Source: JAFECT01 sp964432415
GTDB lineage: Bacteria > Pseudomonadota > Alphaproteobacteria > Caulobacterales > Caulobacteraceae
Direction: 5' to 3'
NCBI GenBank assembly: GCA_964432415.1
Contig: CAYSNW010000007.1
Span: 1-64,000, forward strand
Length of the DNA: 64,000 bases
Shown: positions 52,511 through 61,216 of the stretch, one piece after another
How the letters are laid out: each line of letters begins with the position of its first letter
How positions within the stretch are numbered: position 1 is the first letter of the stretch
Made by a program: the position numbers and the translations under genes
The notes under the pieces: model-generated
What the model saw: only the letters and a program-made list of their open reading frames with translations
What the model was told of the DNA's origin: nothing
Database searches by the model: none

Positions 52511-53974
52511 ATGAAACCGCTTGGCAAAATCCTTGTCACCCTGGGCGCGAGTCTGGGGGTGCTGATCGCGATCCTCGCCATCCGGGCCGTGACCTGGAAG
52601 CCGGAGACCGCCGGACCCAGGGTCGCGCTGGCCGCGGCCCGGGCGATCGACGTGGACGCCGCCGCCGCCCATCTCGGCGAGGCGGTGCGTTTCCGCACCG
52701 TGTCCAACCAGGACCCCGCCGCCAACGCCTGGGCGGAGTGGGACCGGCTGCACGCCTGGATGCAGGCGGCCTACCCGAAGGCCCACGCCGCCATGGAGCG
52801 CCGCGAGCTGGGCCGCACCCTGATCTACCGCTGGGCCGGCTCCGATCCGGCGCTCGAGCCCATCGTGCTGATGGCTCACCAGGACGTGGTCCCGGTCGAG
52901 GAGGCGACGGCCGGACGCTGGACCCAGGCGCCGTTCTCGGGCGCGGTCGCGGGGGGCTTTGTCTGGGGCCGGGGGGCCATGGACGACAAGGGTTCGCTGG
53001 TCTCGATCCTGGAGGCGGTCGAGACCCTGGCGGGATCGGGATTCAAGCCGCGCCGCACGGTCTATCTGGTCTTCGGCCACGACGAGGAGGTCGCCGGAAC
53101 CGGCGCGGCGGCGGCGGCGGCCTGGTTCAAGGCCAGCCGCATCACCCCGGAATTCGCGCTGGACGAAGGCAGCCTGGCGCTCAGCAACAATCCGATCACG
53201 GGCTCGCCGGTCGCCCTGATCGCCACCGCCGAGAAGGGCTCCTCCAACCTCCTGATCACCGCCGAGGGCGCGGGCGGCCATTCCTCGACCCCGCCGCGCG
53301 AAACCGCGGCCCTGACGGTGGCCCGCGCGGTCGACCGCATCGCCTCGCGCCCCTTTCCCCTGCGCTTCCAGGGCCCGGGCGCGGAGACGGTCAAGGCGGT
53401 GGCGGCCGATGGGCCCGCGCCCATGCGGGCGCTGGTGGCCAACAGCTGGCTGTTCGCGCCTCTGATCGCGGCCAAGATGGGCGAGACGCCGACGGCGGCG
53501 GCCCTGCTGCACACCACCATCGCGCCGACCATGCTGCAGGGCTCGCCCAAGGCCAATGTCCTGCCCCAGCGCGCCAGCGCCGTGATCAACTACCGGATCG
53601 CGCCCGGCGACACGCCGGACTCCGTGATCGCACGCGCCCGCGCGGCGGTGACCGGCCTGCCGGTGAAGCTGAGCTGGATCGGAACCCCGGCCGGGGCGAC
53701 GGCGGTGTCCTCGACCAGGAGCCGCGGCTGGGGGCTGGTCGCCTCGCTGGCGCGCGAACAGACCGGGGCGCCGGCCGCGCCCTCCCTGTCGGTGGCCGCC
53801 ACCGATGGGCGCTCCTTCTCCGGCGTGGCGCGCGACGTCTATCGCTTCGAACCGATCCTGGTCAGCGAGCAGGAGCTGTCGGGCTTTCACGGCATCAACG
53901 AGCGGCTGTCGCTCATCAATCTGAAGCGGATGATCGGCTTCTACGAACGCCTGATCGAGAGCGCCGCCAGTTAA
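52511..53974 (+). CDS. M20-family carboxypeptidase/aminoacylase, membrane-anchored
   Basis: 487 residues. One N-terminal membrane helix (ILVTLGASLGVLIAILAI) anchors a zinc peptidase of the M20 family: metal ligands in MAHQDVVPV, GRGAMDDKGS and HDEEVAGTG, DEGSLAL, and the C-terminal GFHGINERL histidine. The dimerisation (lid) domain lies in the middle. It resembles the PM20D1 group that makes or cleaves N-acyl amino acids. It is followed by an HSL-type esterase gene 60 bp later on the same strand. Confidence 0.9.
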   Translation: MKPLGKILVTLGASLGVLIAILAIRAVTWKPETAGPRVALAAARAIDVDAAAAHLGEAVRFRTVSNQDPAANAWAEWDRLHAWMQAAYPKAHAAMERRELGRTLIYRWAGSDPALEPIVLMAHQDVVPVEEATAGRWTQAPFSGAVAGGFVWGRGAMDDKGSLVSILEAVETLAGSGFKPRRTVYLVFGHDEEVAGTGAAAAAAWFKASRITPEFALDEGSLALSNNPITGSPVALIATAEKGSSNLLITAEGAGGHSSTPPRETAALTVARAVDRIASRPFPLRFQGPGAETVKAVAADGPAPMRALVANSWLFAPLIAAKMGETPTAAALLHTTIAPTMLQGSPKANVLPQRASAVINYRIAPGDTPDSVIARARAAVTGLPVKLSWIGTPAGATAVSSTRSRGWGLVASLAREQTGAPAAPSLSVAATDGRSFSGVARDVYRFEPILVSEQELSGFHGINERLSLINLKRMIGFYERLIESAAS

Positions 53975-54033
53975 GCGTTGTGCTGAGGCGGCGAAGCGGT
54001 TGAGATCGTCACGACCATAGCCCGAGGCGTCCG

Positions 54034-55089
54034 ATGGCCGATCCGGCCCTGCTGCGCATGATCCTGAAGACGGTGCTGTCGGCGCCCAACCCGATCCTGC
54101 GCGGGGTGGCCGGCGGCGGCGTGGTCTGGCGCGGCGGACGCACGCTCGATCCCAAGCTCCAGTTCCTGTGGAAGGCCTGGTTCAAACCCCGCCCCCTGAC
54201 CGAGGTGACGCCCGAGGAGGCTCGCGCCGGCTGGTCGGAGCTGGTGGCCGCCATGGGGCTGAAACCGCCCAAGGGGGTGAAGAGCGAGACCATCCTGCTG
54301 GACGGACCCGCCGGCGCCCTGACCACCCGCCTGCACCGCCCGGCCGACCAGGACCTGGACGCTCCCCTGCTGGTCTGGTTCCACGGCGGCGGCGGGGTGG
54401 TGGGGGATCTCGACACCTGCGACGGGATCTGCGCGCTGCTTGCGGCCGAGACCCGCTCGGCCGTGCTGGCCCCGGCCTACCGCCTGGCGCCCGAGGAGCG
54501 TTTCCCCGCCGGGTACGAGGACGCGGAGGCGGCGCTCGCCTGGGCGGCGGCCAGCGCCGAGCGCTACGGGGCGCTGGGGGTGGCGGTCGGCGGCGAGTCG
54601 GTGGGCGCGGCCTTCGCGGCCGCCCTTTGCCAGGCGGCCGTTGGCGGCGAGGGACCCCAGCCTGGCTACCAGCTGCTGATCTGTCCCCTGCTCGACGCCG
54701 CGGCCGGCGATCTCGGCTCGATGAAGGCCTATGGCGACCTCTGGCCCCTGACCCGCGAGGGGCTGGACTGGCTGCTCGGCCACTACCTCGGCCCCGAGGC
54801 CGATCCGGGCGACACCCGCCTGTCGCCGCTGCGCGCCGCGTCGGTCGAGGGTCTGGCCCCGGCGGTGATCGTCAGCGCCGGCTTCGATCCCCTGGGCGAC
54901 CAGGCCGTGGCCTACGCCCGCCGCCTGAGGGACGCGGGCGTTCCCATGCGCCTGCGCGTCCACGACGGCCTGACCCACGCCTTCCCGGCCTTCGCCGGCG
55001 TCGTCCCGGCGGCGGCCGCAGCCTGCCGCGACGCGGGGCGTGAGGTGCGGGCGATGATCGAGGCCAAGGCCGCGCCGAAGGCGGCCTGA
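54034..55089 (+). CDS. Alpha/beta hydrolase of the hormone-sensitive lipase (HSL) type
   Basis: 351 residues. The HSL oxyanion motif is WFHGGGGVVG, the nucleophile elbow is GGESVGAAF, the catalytic Asp lies in SAGFDPLGD and the His in GLTHAFPAF. A carboxylesterase on short-chain esters is expected. GAGG before the ATG supports the start. It probably shares a transcript with the M20 peptidase. A long hairpin downstream at 55236-55271 probably ends it. Confidence 0.92.
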   Translation: MADPALLRMILKTVLSAPNPILRGVAGGGVVWRGGRTLDPKLQFLWKAWFKPRPLTEVTPEEARAGWSELVAAMGLKPPKGVKSETILLDGPAGALTTRLHRPADQDLDAPLLVWFHGGGGVVGDLDTCDGICALLAAETRSAVLAPAYRLAPEERFPAGYEDAEAALAWAAASAERYGALGVAVGGESVGAAFAAALCQAAVGGEGPQPGYQLLICPLLDAAAGDLGSMKAYGDLWPLTREGLDWLLGHYLGPEADPGDTRLSPLRAASVEGLAPAVIVSAGFDPLGDQAVAYARRLRDAGVPMRLRVHDGLTHAFPAFAGVVPAAAAACRDAGREVRAMIEAKAAPKAA

Positions 55090-55192
55090 GGCGGGCCGGC
55101 CACCGTATTTGCACCGTTAATCAACCGTATTATCGGTGCTCGGCCTCCGGAAGTTGGGGGGTGCGGCTCGGTAAAACCGACGCCCACTGACG

Positions 55193-55207
55193 GAACATAT
55201 AGAGAAC
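55193..55207. promoter_or_regulatory. Match to the alphaproteobacterial LexA/SOS box (GTTC-N7-GTTC)
   Basis: The minus strand reads GTTCTCTATATGTTC, an exact match to the direct-repeat SOS box known in Caulobacter and relatives. No gene starts at a suitable distance on either strand, and about one such match is expected by chance in a window of this size and composition. Confidence 0.2.
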
Positions 55208-55235
55208 ATATGGCCGCATTCAAGGCCGCCTCCCT

Positions 55236-55271
55236 ATCCCGTTTCCCCGGCCTTCGCCGGGGAAACGGGAT
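55236..55271. terminator. Long perfect hairpin between convergent genes, probable bidirectional terminator
   Basis: ATCCCGTTTCCCCGGC (55236-55251) and GCCGGGGAAACGGGAT (55256-55271) form a perfect 16-bp stem with a four-base loop CTTC, followed by TTTA on the plus strand. It lies between the HSL-type hydrolase (+) and the GST gene (-). Similar GGGGAAAC hairpins are dispersed in many alphaproteobacterial genomes. Confidence 0.7.
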
Positions 55272-55284
55272 TTAGCGGAAGGTT

Positions 55285-55944
55285 TCAGTCCCTGTCCGGC
55301 GCCCCCAGGGGGAAGTAGTGCCGATAGGGCCGTCCCTCATCCACCGCCCGGGCGAACGACGGCCGCGCCAGCAGGCGCGCGCGATAGGCGTGCAGGTGCT
55401 TGAGCTCCGCCGGAATCCGGTGGGTCCAGTCGGCGTAGAACAGCGAGGGCGCCGCGGCGGCGTCGGCCAGGGTGAAGCTGTCGCCCACCACCCACTCACG
55501 CCCGGCCATGCGCTCGTCGAGCCAGGCGTAGCTGGTGTCCAGCATGGTCCGCGCCTCGGCCACGCCGTAGGGGTCGCGGTCCTTCTCGGGCCGGATGGCG
55601 TCGAACACGCACTTGCCCTGGGGGGTCATGACGTAGTTGTCGAAGATGCGGTCCAGCATCCGGACCTCCACCGCCAGGTTCGGATCGTCCGGGATCAGGC
55701 GCACCGGTCCGGGATGGACCACCTGCAGATATTCGATGATCGAGGTCGTCTCGAAGACGGTGCGCTCGCAGTCGACCAGGATGGGGAAACGCTTGATCGG
55801 CCAGCGCCGCGCGAACTCCGCCCCGTTCTCCGGCTCGTCCCGCTCCAGCAAGCGGTAGGTGAAGGGGATGTCGTTCTCGTAGAAGGCGATCAGGGCCTTC
55901 TGGCAGTAGGACGAGAACGGATGGGCGAACAGCTGCAGGCTCAC
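55285..55944 (-). CDS. Glutathione S-transferase family protein
   Basis: 219 residues: an N-terminal thioredoxin-like domain (LQLFAHPFSSYCQKALIAFYE; cis-Pro in KRFPILVD; FETTSIIEYL for glutathione gamma-Glu) and a helical C-terminal domain with the N-capping SFTLADAA. FSSYCQK places Ser/Cys at the active-site helix. The zeta-class signature of maleylacetoacetate isomerase (SSxSWRVR) is absent. It is divergent from an HxlR regulator with palindromes between, so electrophile-responsive control is plausible. Confidence 0.9.
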   Translation of the reverse strand: MSLQLFAHPFSSYCQKALIAFYENDIPFTYRLLERDEPENGAEFARRWPIKRFPILVDCERTVFETTSIIEYLQVVHPGPVRLIPDDPNLAVEVRMLDRIFDNYVMTPQGKCVFDAIRPEKDRDPYGVAEARTMLDTSYAWLDERMAGREWVVGDSFTLADAAAAPSLFYADWTHRIPAELKHLHAYRARLLARPSFARAVDEGRPYRHYFPLGAPDRD

Positions 55945-56007
55945 GAAAGACCTCCCTGGCGGTTACGCGGACGCGACCCTGGTCCAGGATCGCCGCGCCT
56001 CGATACC

Positions 56008-56067
56008 GCTTGCTATATGCAAGCAGTTGCGGTCTAGGGCAACCGATCTTAGTTTGCAACTAGTTGC
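56008..56067. promoter_or_regulatory. Two palindromes between the GST and HxlR genes, candidate operators
   Basis: GCTTGC-TATAT-GCAAGC (56008-56024) and the perfect GCAACTAGTTGC (56056-56067) share the half site (T)TGC...GCAA. They lie in the 141-bp divergent promoter region, the second ending 18 bp before the HxlR ATG. HxlR proteins bind such sites as dimers; the assignment is inference. Confidence 0.4.
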
Positions 56068-56085
56068 TCTGGGAAGACCAACCCG

Positions 56086-56577
56086 ATGGACGGCGCGCAC
56101 CGCTCCGGCTGCCCGATCAATCTGACGCTGGAGACGCTGGGCGACCGCTGGAGCCTGATCGTCATCCGCGACCTGATGTTCGGAAACCGGCGCCACTACC
56201 GCGAGCTGCTCAACCATTCGCAAGAGGGCATCGCCTCCAACATCCTGGCCGACCGGCTGAAACGCCTGGTCGAGGCCGGGCTGGTCTCTCGCCGCGACGA
56301 TCCCAGCCACAAGCAGAAGGGCATCTACAGCCTGACCGAACCGGCCATCCAGCTGGTGCCTCTGCTGGCCCAGATGGGCGCCTGGGGCCGGCGTCACACG
56401 CCGGTGTCGAGGGAGCTGTCGATCCGGGCGCAGCTGCTGGAGGAAGGCGGGCCTGAGATGTGGGCGGCCTTCATGGACGAACTCCGCCGCATCCACCTGG
56501 GCGCCCCCGGCGAGGGCCGGTCGGTGTTCGCGGAGCTGCAGGCGGCCTATCAGGCGGTGCTGGCGGAAAAAGCCTAG
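56086..56577 (+). CDS. HxlR-family transcriptional regulator
   Basis: 163 residues. The HxlR winged helix is clear: a conserved cysteine in SGCPINLTLETLGDRWSLIVIRDL (two parts), the recognition region GIASNILADRLKRLVEAGLV, and the wing QKGIYSLTEPA. Cys-containing HxlR proteins often sense electrophiles or quinones. Divergent from the GST gene. Its TAG stop codon is the first three bases of repeat copy B. Confidence 0.9.
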   Translation: MDGAHRSGCPINLTLETLGDRWSLIVIRDLMFGNRRHYRELLNHSQEGIASNILADRLKRLVEAGLVSRRDDPSHKQKGIYSLTEPAIQLVPLLAQMGAWGRRHTPVSRELSIRAQLLEEGGPEMWAAFMDELRRIHLGAPGEGRSVFAELQAAYQAVLAEKA

Positions 56578-56688
56578 AGCAGGTCACGCAAAAGTGGGCC
56601 CACCTTTGCGCCCGGACATGTTCTAAACTCTTGGATTTAGAGCACGATTCAACGATCAGATGATTCCATCTGATCGCATCGTGCTCTA
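56575..56688. repeat. 114-bp palindromic repeat family, copy B
   Basis: TAG...CTA-bounded element: first hairpin GCAAAAGTGGG/CCCACCTTTGC (56588-56609), second hairpin TAGAGCACGAT.../...ATCGTGCTCTA with inner GATCAGATG/CATCTGATC. Its first three bases are the stop of the HxlR gene and its last three (CTA) the stop of the convergent minus-strand gene. Confidence 0.92.
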
Positions 56689-57300
56689 GCGGCCCCGGAA
56701 GGTCGGGTGGTTGGGGTGGACCGGATAGCGCATGCCGGCCTTGGCGGCGGCGAAGACGAACAGCTGGTCCAGCGCCAGGGCCACGCCCTCCGAAGACACC
56801 CCGCCGCAGTAGTCGAAGTAGGTCAGGCGGTAACGACCGTCGACGACCGCCTCGAGCGTGGTCGCCACCCCGTCGATGCAGGCGCCCTCCGCCTGGTTGT
56901 CCACCGGCAGGCGGCCGAAGTCGGAGCGGGCCAGGGCGGCCTCGAAATCGGGCAGCTCGCCGGGGCGCAGCACGTCGGCGGGATAGCGCCAGGGCGAACT
57001 GAGCGTGCGGCGGCCGTCGGCATAGACGGTCAGGGTGATGACGCCGCGCCCCATCGGCCCCTTCAGGCCCGACGACCAGGTCTCGCGGTAGATTCGGCCG
57101 CCCGGCGGGGCCTCCAGCGGCTTGATCGCGCCCAGGAAGGGACAGGCCAGGGTGTCGGCCGAGCGGGCGTCGCTGGAACAGCGCTCGGAGGCCGGAAACT
57201 GCGGGATCGCGGGCGGGGATGCGGCAAGGGCCGAGACGCCGGCCGGCAGAAGCGACAGAACCAGGACAAGGAAGGTCAAACGGGGACGCTGACGGGTCAT
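56686..57300 (-). CDS. Hypothetical secreted protein with four to five cysteines
   Basis: 204 residues from ATG 57300. Signal peptide MTRQRPRLTFLVLVLSLLPAG...LAA, then SERCSSDARSADTLACPFLG, a beta-rich middle (GVITLTVYADGRRTLSSPWR), GACIDGVATT and a tail LTYFDYCGGVSSEG. The even spacing of cysteines suggests disulfides in the periplasm. No family recognised. The stop codon is supplied by repeat copy B. It is divergent from the glycine-zipper gene. Confidence 0.68.
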   Translation of the reverse strand: MTRQRPRLTFLVLVLSLLPAGVSALAASPPAIPQFPASERCSSDARSADTLACPFLGAIKPLEAPPGGRIYRETWSSGLKGPMGRGVITLTVYADGRRTLSSPWRYPADVLRPGELPDFEAALARSDFGRLPVDNQAEGACIDGVATTLEAVVDGRYRLTYFDYCGGVSSEGVALALDQLFVFAAAKAGMRYPVHPNHPTFRGR

Positions 57301-57428
57301 GAGCTTCACGCTAGCGCCAAGGTCTGGGGGCGGCAACGCGCATCCATCCGGCGGGGCAAGCGTTAGAGCGGGCTGAGGCGCTGTTTCGGAGACCTGTTCC
57401 GGGGCGCGCCGACAGTCTGGAGGCTGCC

Positions 57429-57806
57429 ATGCGCAAGACCCTTACGATGCTTTCCCTCGCCGCGATCACCCTTTCCCTGCCGGGCCTGGCCGAAGCCCGC
57501 TCCGCCTGCGAGCAGAGCGCCCACAACCGCAGGGTCGCCGGCACGGTGATCGGCGCGGTCGGCGGCGCCCTGATCGGCAACGCCATCTCCCACAAGGGCG
57601 GCGCCCTGGTCGGCGGCGTCGGCGGGGCGGTGGTCGGCAACCAGCTCGCCCGGCGCAAGTGCGGCGGCGCCTACGCCAGCCGGCGGACCACCACCTATCG
57701 CGGCTACCGCAATGAGGAGGCCCCGATGCGCTGCTCGCTGCACGACGTCGCCTACTACGACGCCAGCGGCCGGTATGTGACCCGCCGCGTCAACACCTGC
57801 AGCTAG
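57429..57806 (+). CDS. Small glycine-zipper (2TM-like) secreted protein
   Basis: 125 residues. Signal peptide (MRKTLTMLSLAAITLSLPGLAEA), a glycine zipper (VAGTVIGAVGGALIGNAI and ALVGGVGGAVVGNQLA) as in 17-kDa surface antigens, and a Cys/Arg/Tyr-rich tail (RKCGG, MRCSLHDVAYYDASGRY, NTCS). GGAGG precedes the ATG. Outer-membrane or envelope association is likely. It is 45 bp upstream of a lipoprotein gene on the same strand. Confidence 0.83.
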   Translation: MRKTLTMLSLAAITLSLPGLAEARSACEQSAHNRRVAGTVIGAVGGALIGNAISHKGGALVGGVGGAVVGNQLARRKCGGAYASRRTTTYRGYRNEEAPMRCSLHDVAYYDASGRYVTRRVNTCS

Positions 57807-57851
57807 GGCGCCCGCGCGCCTCCCCCAAGAAGAACAAGTCAGGACAAGCCC

Positions 57852-58349
57852 ATGAACCGTCAACTGCTCGTCGGAGCCACCCTCGCGCTCGGCGCCGCCG
57901 CCCTCGCCGGGTGTCACGCCAATCCCAACGGCGACATCGCGGTCAACGGCAAGGGGGACAGCCGGATCTGCACCCCCTTCGCGGCCGTGACCACGACCGC
58001 CGCGGTCCCCGGCGCGCCGGCCGTGGCGGTGGCGGACGGATCCTCCACCGTGGACGACTGCGTGCACCGCTGGGCCTACACCCTGGCGGGGTCGCGCGAT
58101 CCGGCCGATCTGGTCGGCCAGGCCGCGGTGGCCGCCTGCGCCACGGCGGTCTCGGGCTGGAACGACCAGGTCATGAGCCAGGGCGGCGCGCCGATCCGCG
58201 AGGCCATGAGCATGACCACCGGCGAGGCCATGAATCCCATCGCCGCCCACGGCGAATTCGCCAAGGCCCGCGCCCTGTTCTACGTGGTGCAGGCCCGCGC
58301 CGGGAACTGCGCCCCGCCGCCGGTGGAAAAGGCCGCGACCAAGCCCTGA
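57852..58349 (+). CDS. Hypothetical lipoprotein
   Basis: 165 residues. Type II signal peptide with lipobox LAGC (MNRQLLVGATLALGAAALAGCHANP). The mature part has four more cysteines (RICTPF, DDCVHRW, VAACATAV, GNCAPPP) and no recognisable domain. AGGA precedes the ATG. It follows the glycine-zipper gene and may be co-expressed as an envelope pair. It is convergent with the second acyltransferase-3 gene (4-bp gap). Confidence 0.75.
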   Translation: MNRQLLVGATLALGAAALAGCHANPNGDIAVNGKGDSRICTPFAAVTTTAAVPGAPAVAVADGSSTVDDCVHRWAYTLAGSRDPADLVGQAAVAACATAVSGWNDQVMSQGGAPIREAMSMTTGEAMNPIAAHGEFAKARALFYVVQARAGNCAPPPVEKAATKP

Positions 58350-58353
58350 CGGC

Positions 58354-59487
58354 TCAGGCCGCCTGGGCCAGGGCCGGCGGTGAGGCCGCCGCCTGAACGG
58401 GCCGGAACCAGCGGTCGCGCAGCTTCAGGAACGGCCGCTCGACGCCGAAATGGAGCAGCGCGCCGAAGGTCAGGATGAGCGCGACATAGGCCGCGTCGGC
58501 GACCAGGGTGTGCGCCTGCGGTCCCTTGCCGAAGGCCAGGCCCACCAGGTGCAGCGCCGCCTTGTGGCTGAGGTAGAGGCTGTAGGCCATGGCCGCCAGC
58601 AGGCCGGCGCCGGGGAGGCGGCGGGCGCCCAGCAGCGAGCGCGGGCTGGAGGCGGCGGCGACCAGGGCCGCCATGGACAGCGACAGCAGCGGATAGCCGA
58701 TCACGCTGGAGACCAGGTTGGGATCGGGCCCGAACAGCCAGATCGAGACCGCCACCCCGGCGAGGCCCGCGCCGCCCAGCAGATTGGCCCGCGCCATCAG
58801 CGCCGCCCACCAGCCGGGCCGGAAGGCGCGCACGGCGGCGAAGACCATGCCGCAGATCAGCCCGTCGAGCCGCGTCCAGGTCGGGTAGTACATGCGCTCG
58901 ATCCACAGATGCCAGAAGGCCGGGCTGTGCGGCACGGGGGCCAGCAGCCGGGTCCAGATCACGCCGCGCAGGATCATGCCGGCCACGACGAGGACGGCGC
59001 ACAGCGTCACGGCCTTCCAGAGCCTGGGACGGACCAGCATCAGGGAGACGATCAGGGGCGCGACCAGATAGAACTGCTCCTCCACGCACAGCGACCAGAC
59101 GTGAGAGAAGGACCGCGGCTGGCTGGCGTCGATCAGCCAGTTCTCGCTGAAGGTCAGGAACTGCCAGAGCGGCTGGATGGTCGGCTGTTCGCGCCAGCCC
59201 GGCACGGCGAAATAGAGCGCCAGCACCACGAAATAGGCCGGCAGCGTGCGCAGCAGCCGGCGCGCGTAGAAGACCCAGGGTCCTGACCGCTCGCCTGGCT
59301 CCGACATGCGGAACAGCTGGCCGCCGATCAGGAAGCCGGACAGGGCGAAGAACAGATCCACCCCCATCCAGCCGAACTTGCCGATCTGGTTGTCCGGGGC
59401 GAGCACGCCGAACACCAGGGCGTGGTCGCAGATCACCCAGACGATGGCGATCGCGCGCAGCAGATCGAGGCCCGGCGCCCGGCTCAT
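58354..59487 (-). CDS. Acyltransferase-3 family integral membrane protein (intact His)
   Basis: 377 residues, about ten helices. Motifs: LDLLRAIAIVWVICDHALVFG with the conserved Arg and TM1 His, GWMGVDLFFALSGFLIGGQL, SHVWSLCVEEQFYL, and FGVERPFLKLRDR near the end. It transfers acyl groups (often acetyl) to surface or secreted glycans. It contrasts with the protein at 2749, where the TM1 His is Thr. No glycan cluster adjoins; the acceptor is unknown. Confidence 0.92.
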   Translation of the reverse strand: MSRAPGLDLLRAIAIVWVICDHALVFGVLAPDNQIGKFGWMGVDLFFALSGFLIGGQLFRMSEPGERSGPWVFYARRLLRTLPAYFVVLALYFAVPGWREQPTIQPLWQFLTFSENWLIDASQPRSFSHVWSLCVEEQFYLVAPLIVSLMLVRPRLWKAVTLCAVLVVAGMILRGVIWTRLLAPVPHSPAFWHLWIERMYYPTWTRLDGLICGMVFAAVRAFRPGWWAALMARANLLGGAGLAGVAVSIWLFGPDPNLVSSVIGYPLLSLSMAALVAAASSPRSLLGARRLPGAGLLAAMAYSLYLSHKAALHLVGLAFGKGPQAHTLVADAAYVALILTFGALLHFGVERPFLKLRDRWFRPVQAAASPPALAQAA

Positions 59488-59609
59488 GGGATGGCTCTGG
59501 ATGAAGGTGGTGGAGGGGTAGCTTCACCATGCTTCCACCCGCTCCCCGCGATGGGTCAAGAGGGGGCGAGAGCGCGGCGTGAGGGGTGACGGGAATGTGA
59601 TAGGAGCGG

Positions 59610-60662
59610 CTAGCGCCCCACCGCCTCCGCCACCGAAGCGAACCCTTCGGCCCTGAGCCGCGCGGCGAGGTCGCGCTTGATGCGAACCACAAGGCCCGGG
59701 CCTTCGAACACCATGGCGCTGTAGAGCTGCACCGCGCTGGCGCCGGCCCTCAGCTTGGCCAGGGCGTCGGCGCCGGAACTGATCCCGCCCGCGCCGATCA
59801 GGGCGAAGCGGCCCTTCGCCGCCGCGTGGAAGAGAGCGAGCACCCGGGTCGAGGGCGCCATCAGGGGCGCGCCGGACAGGCCGCCCGCCTCCGAGGCCAG
59901 GGGCGAACGCAGGGACGCGGGCCGGGCCAAGGTGGTGTTGGAGACAATCACCGCCTCGACGCCGCCGCCGGCGACCGCCTCGGCGACCTGTTCGATCTCC
60001 GCCTCCTCGAGGTCGGGCGCCACCTTGAGGAAGACAGGGTAGTCGGCCCCGCCGGCCGCCAGGGCTCCCCGCGCCTCGCGAAGCCGCCCGAGCAGCTCGT
60101 CCAGCGCCGCGCGGGTCTGCAGCGCCCGAAGCCCCGGCGTGTTGGGGGAAGAAATGTTGACGGTGAAATAGCTGGCCCGTCCCCACAGCCGCTTCAGCCC
60201 CGTCACATAGTCAGCGATGCGGTCGGCGGAGTCCTTGTTGGCGCCTAGGTTGGCGCCCACCACCCCCGGGCGGCCCCGGCGGCGCTCCAGCCGGGCGGCA
60301 AAGGGCTCGAGCCCGCCGTTGTTGAAGCCCATGCGGTTGATCACCGCCCGGTCCTGGGTCAAGCGCACCAGCCGCGGCCGAGGGTTGCCCTCCTGCGCCA
60401 GCGGCGTGACCGAGCCGCATTCCACCCAGCCGAAACCGGCGGCCAGCATGGCGTCGGGAACCTCGGCGTCCTTGTCGAAGCCGGCGGCGAGGCCGATGGG
60501 GTTGGGAAGCTTCAGCCCCGCGAGGGTGCTGGCCAGGATCGGGTCGTCTCGCCCCGGCGCCCGGGGGCCGAGCCCCAGCTTCAGGCCCTTGAGGGTCAGG
60601 CGGTGGGCGGTCTCGGGATCGAGCGTGCGCAGGGCCCCGGCGGCCAGGTCGTGCAGACTCAT
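59610..60662 (-). CDS. pyrD: Dihydroorotate dehydrogenase (quinone), class 2
   Basis: 350 residues. Oxidises dihydroorotate to orotate in pyrimidine synthesis, passing electrons to ubiquinone at the inner membrane. Segments: N-terminal amphipathic region (LHDLAAGALRTLDPETAHRL), AAGFDKDAEV, FNNGG, NISSPNTPGLR with the class 2 catalytic Ser, KVAPDL, and IGAGGISSGADALAK for FMN phosphate. Its ATG overlaps the sixA-like stop (ATGA), so the two are coupled. Confidence 0.96.
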   Translation of the reverse strand: MSLHDLAAGALRTLDPETAHRLTLKGLKLGLGPRAPGRDDPILASTLAGLKLPNPIGLAAGFDKDAEVPDAMLAAGFGWVECGSVTPLAQEGNPRPRLVRLTQDRAVINRMGFNNGGLEPFAARLERRRGRPGVVGANLGANKDSADRIADYVTGLKRLWGRASYFTVNISSPNTPGLRALQTRAALDELLGRLREARGALAAGGADYPVFLKVAPDLEEAEIEQVAEAVAGGGVEAVIVSNTTLARPASLRSPLASEAGGLSGAPLMAPSTRVLALFHAAAKGRFALIGAGGISSGADALAKLRAGASAVQLYSAMVFEGPGLVVRIKRDLAARLRAEGFASVAEAVGR

Positions 60663-61171
60663 TCTCCGGCCCCGCCCCCGTGCTCGGAGGCCAGGTAGAG
60701 TCCGTCCCAGGTCAGGCGGCCCGCGACGTCCATGTCGAACACCGCCGCGGTGGCGGTGGGAAATCGCGTGGCGGCGCGCGATATGGCCGACGGCGGGGCG
60801 GCGCCTTCGACCAGCAGTTCGATGACCAACTGGTGCAGGCCCGGATTGTGGCCGACCAGGATCAGCTCGCCGTCCTCGTATTCGAAGGGTTCGATCATCC
60901 GGCGCAGTTCGCGCGAGGTGGCGTTGTAGAGGCCCTTTTCCAGGCGAACGTCCGCAGCGCCCAGCGCCTCGGCTGCGTCCTCCCAGGTCTCGCGCGTGCG
61001 CCGCGCCGGCGACACCAGGGCGACGCTCGGCTTGATCCCGGCCTCAGCCAACACCCGGCCCATCAGGCGCGCGTCGTCGTGGCCGCGCGCGGCCAGCGAC
61101 CGGTCGAAGTCCTCGCCCGAGGCGGCCCTGGGCTCGGCCTTGGCGTGGCGAAGCAGGATGAGTCTTTGCAT
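60659..61171 (-). CDS. Histidine phosphatase (SixA-like phosphohistidine phosphatase)
   Basis: 170 residues from ATG 61171; an upstream in-frame extension has no support. RHG motif LILLRHAKAEP, FDRSLAARGHDDARLMG, SPARRTRETW and the second histidine in LVGHNPGLH mark the SixA branch of the histidine phosphatases. SixA-type enzymes dephosphorylate phosphohistidine proteins such as PtsO/NPr. It overlaps pyrD by 4 bp, a pairing that looks only transcriptional. Confidence 0.88.
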   Translation of the reverse strand: MQRLILLRHAKAEPRAASGEDFDRSLAARGHDDARLMGRVLAEAGIKPSVALVSPARRTRETWEDAAEALGAADVRLEKGLYNATSRELRRMIEPFEYEDGELILVGHNPGLHQLVIELLVEGAAPPSAISRAATRFPTATAAVFDMDVAGRLTWDGLYLASEHGGGAGE

Positions 61172-61216
61172 GGGGCGGAACCTAGTTGCCCCGACAGCGA
61201 GGGGAAACCGCAATCC

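Noticed and set aside
55210..55275. 21-codon plus-strand frame after the LexA-like box
   Set aside because: No ribosome binding site, the box would overlap its start region, and the frame reads through the terminator hairpin.
55285..55944. GST as the missing maleylacetoacetate isomerase of the tyrosine pathway
   Set aside because: It lacks the zeta-class SSxSWRVR signature, lies 16 kb away and is paired with its own HxlR regulator.
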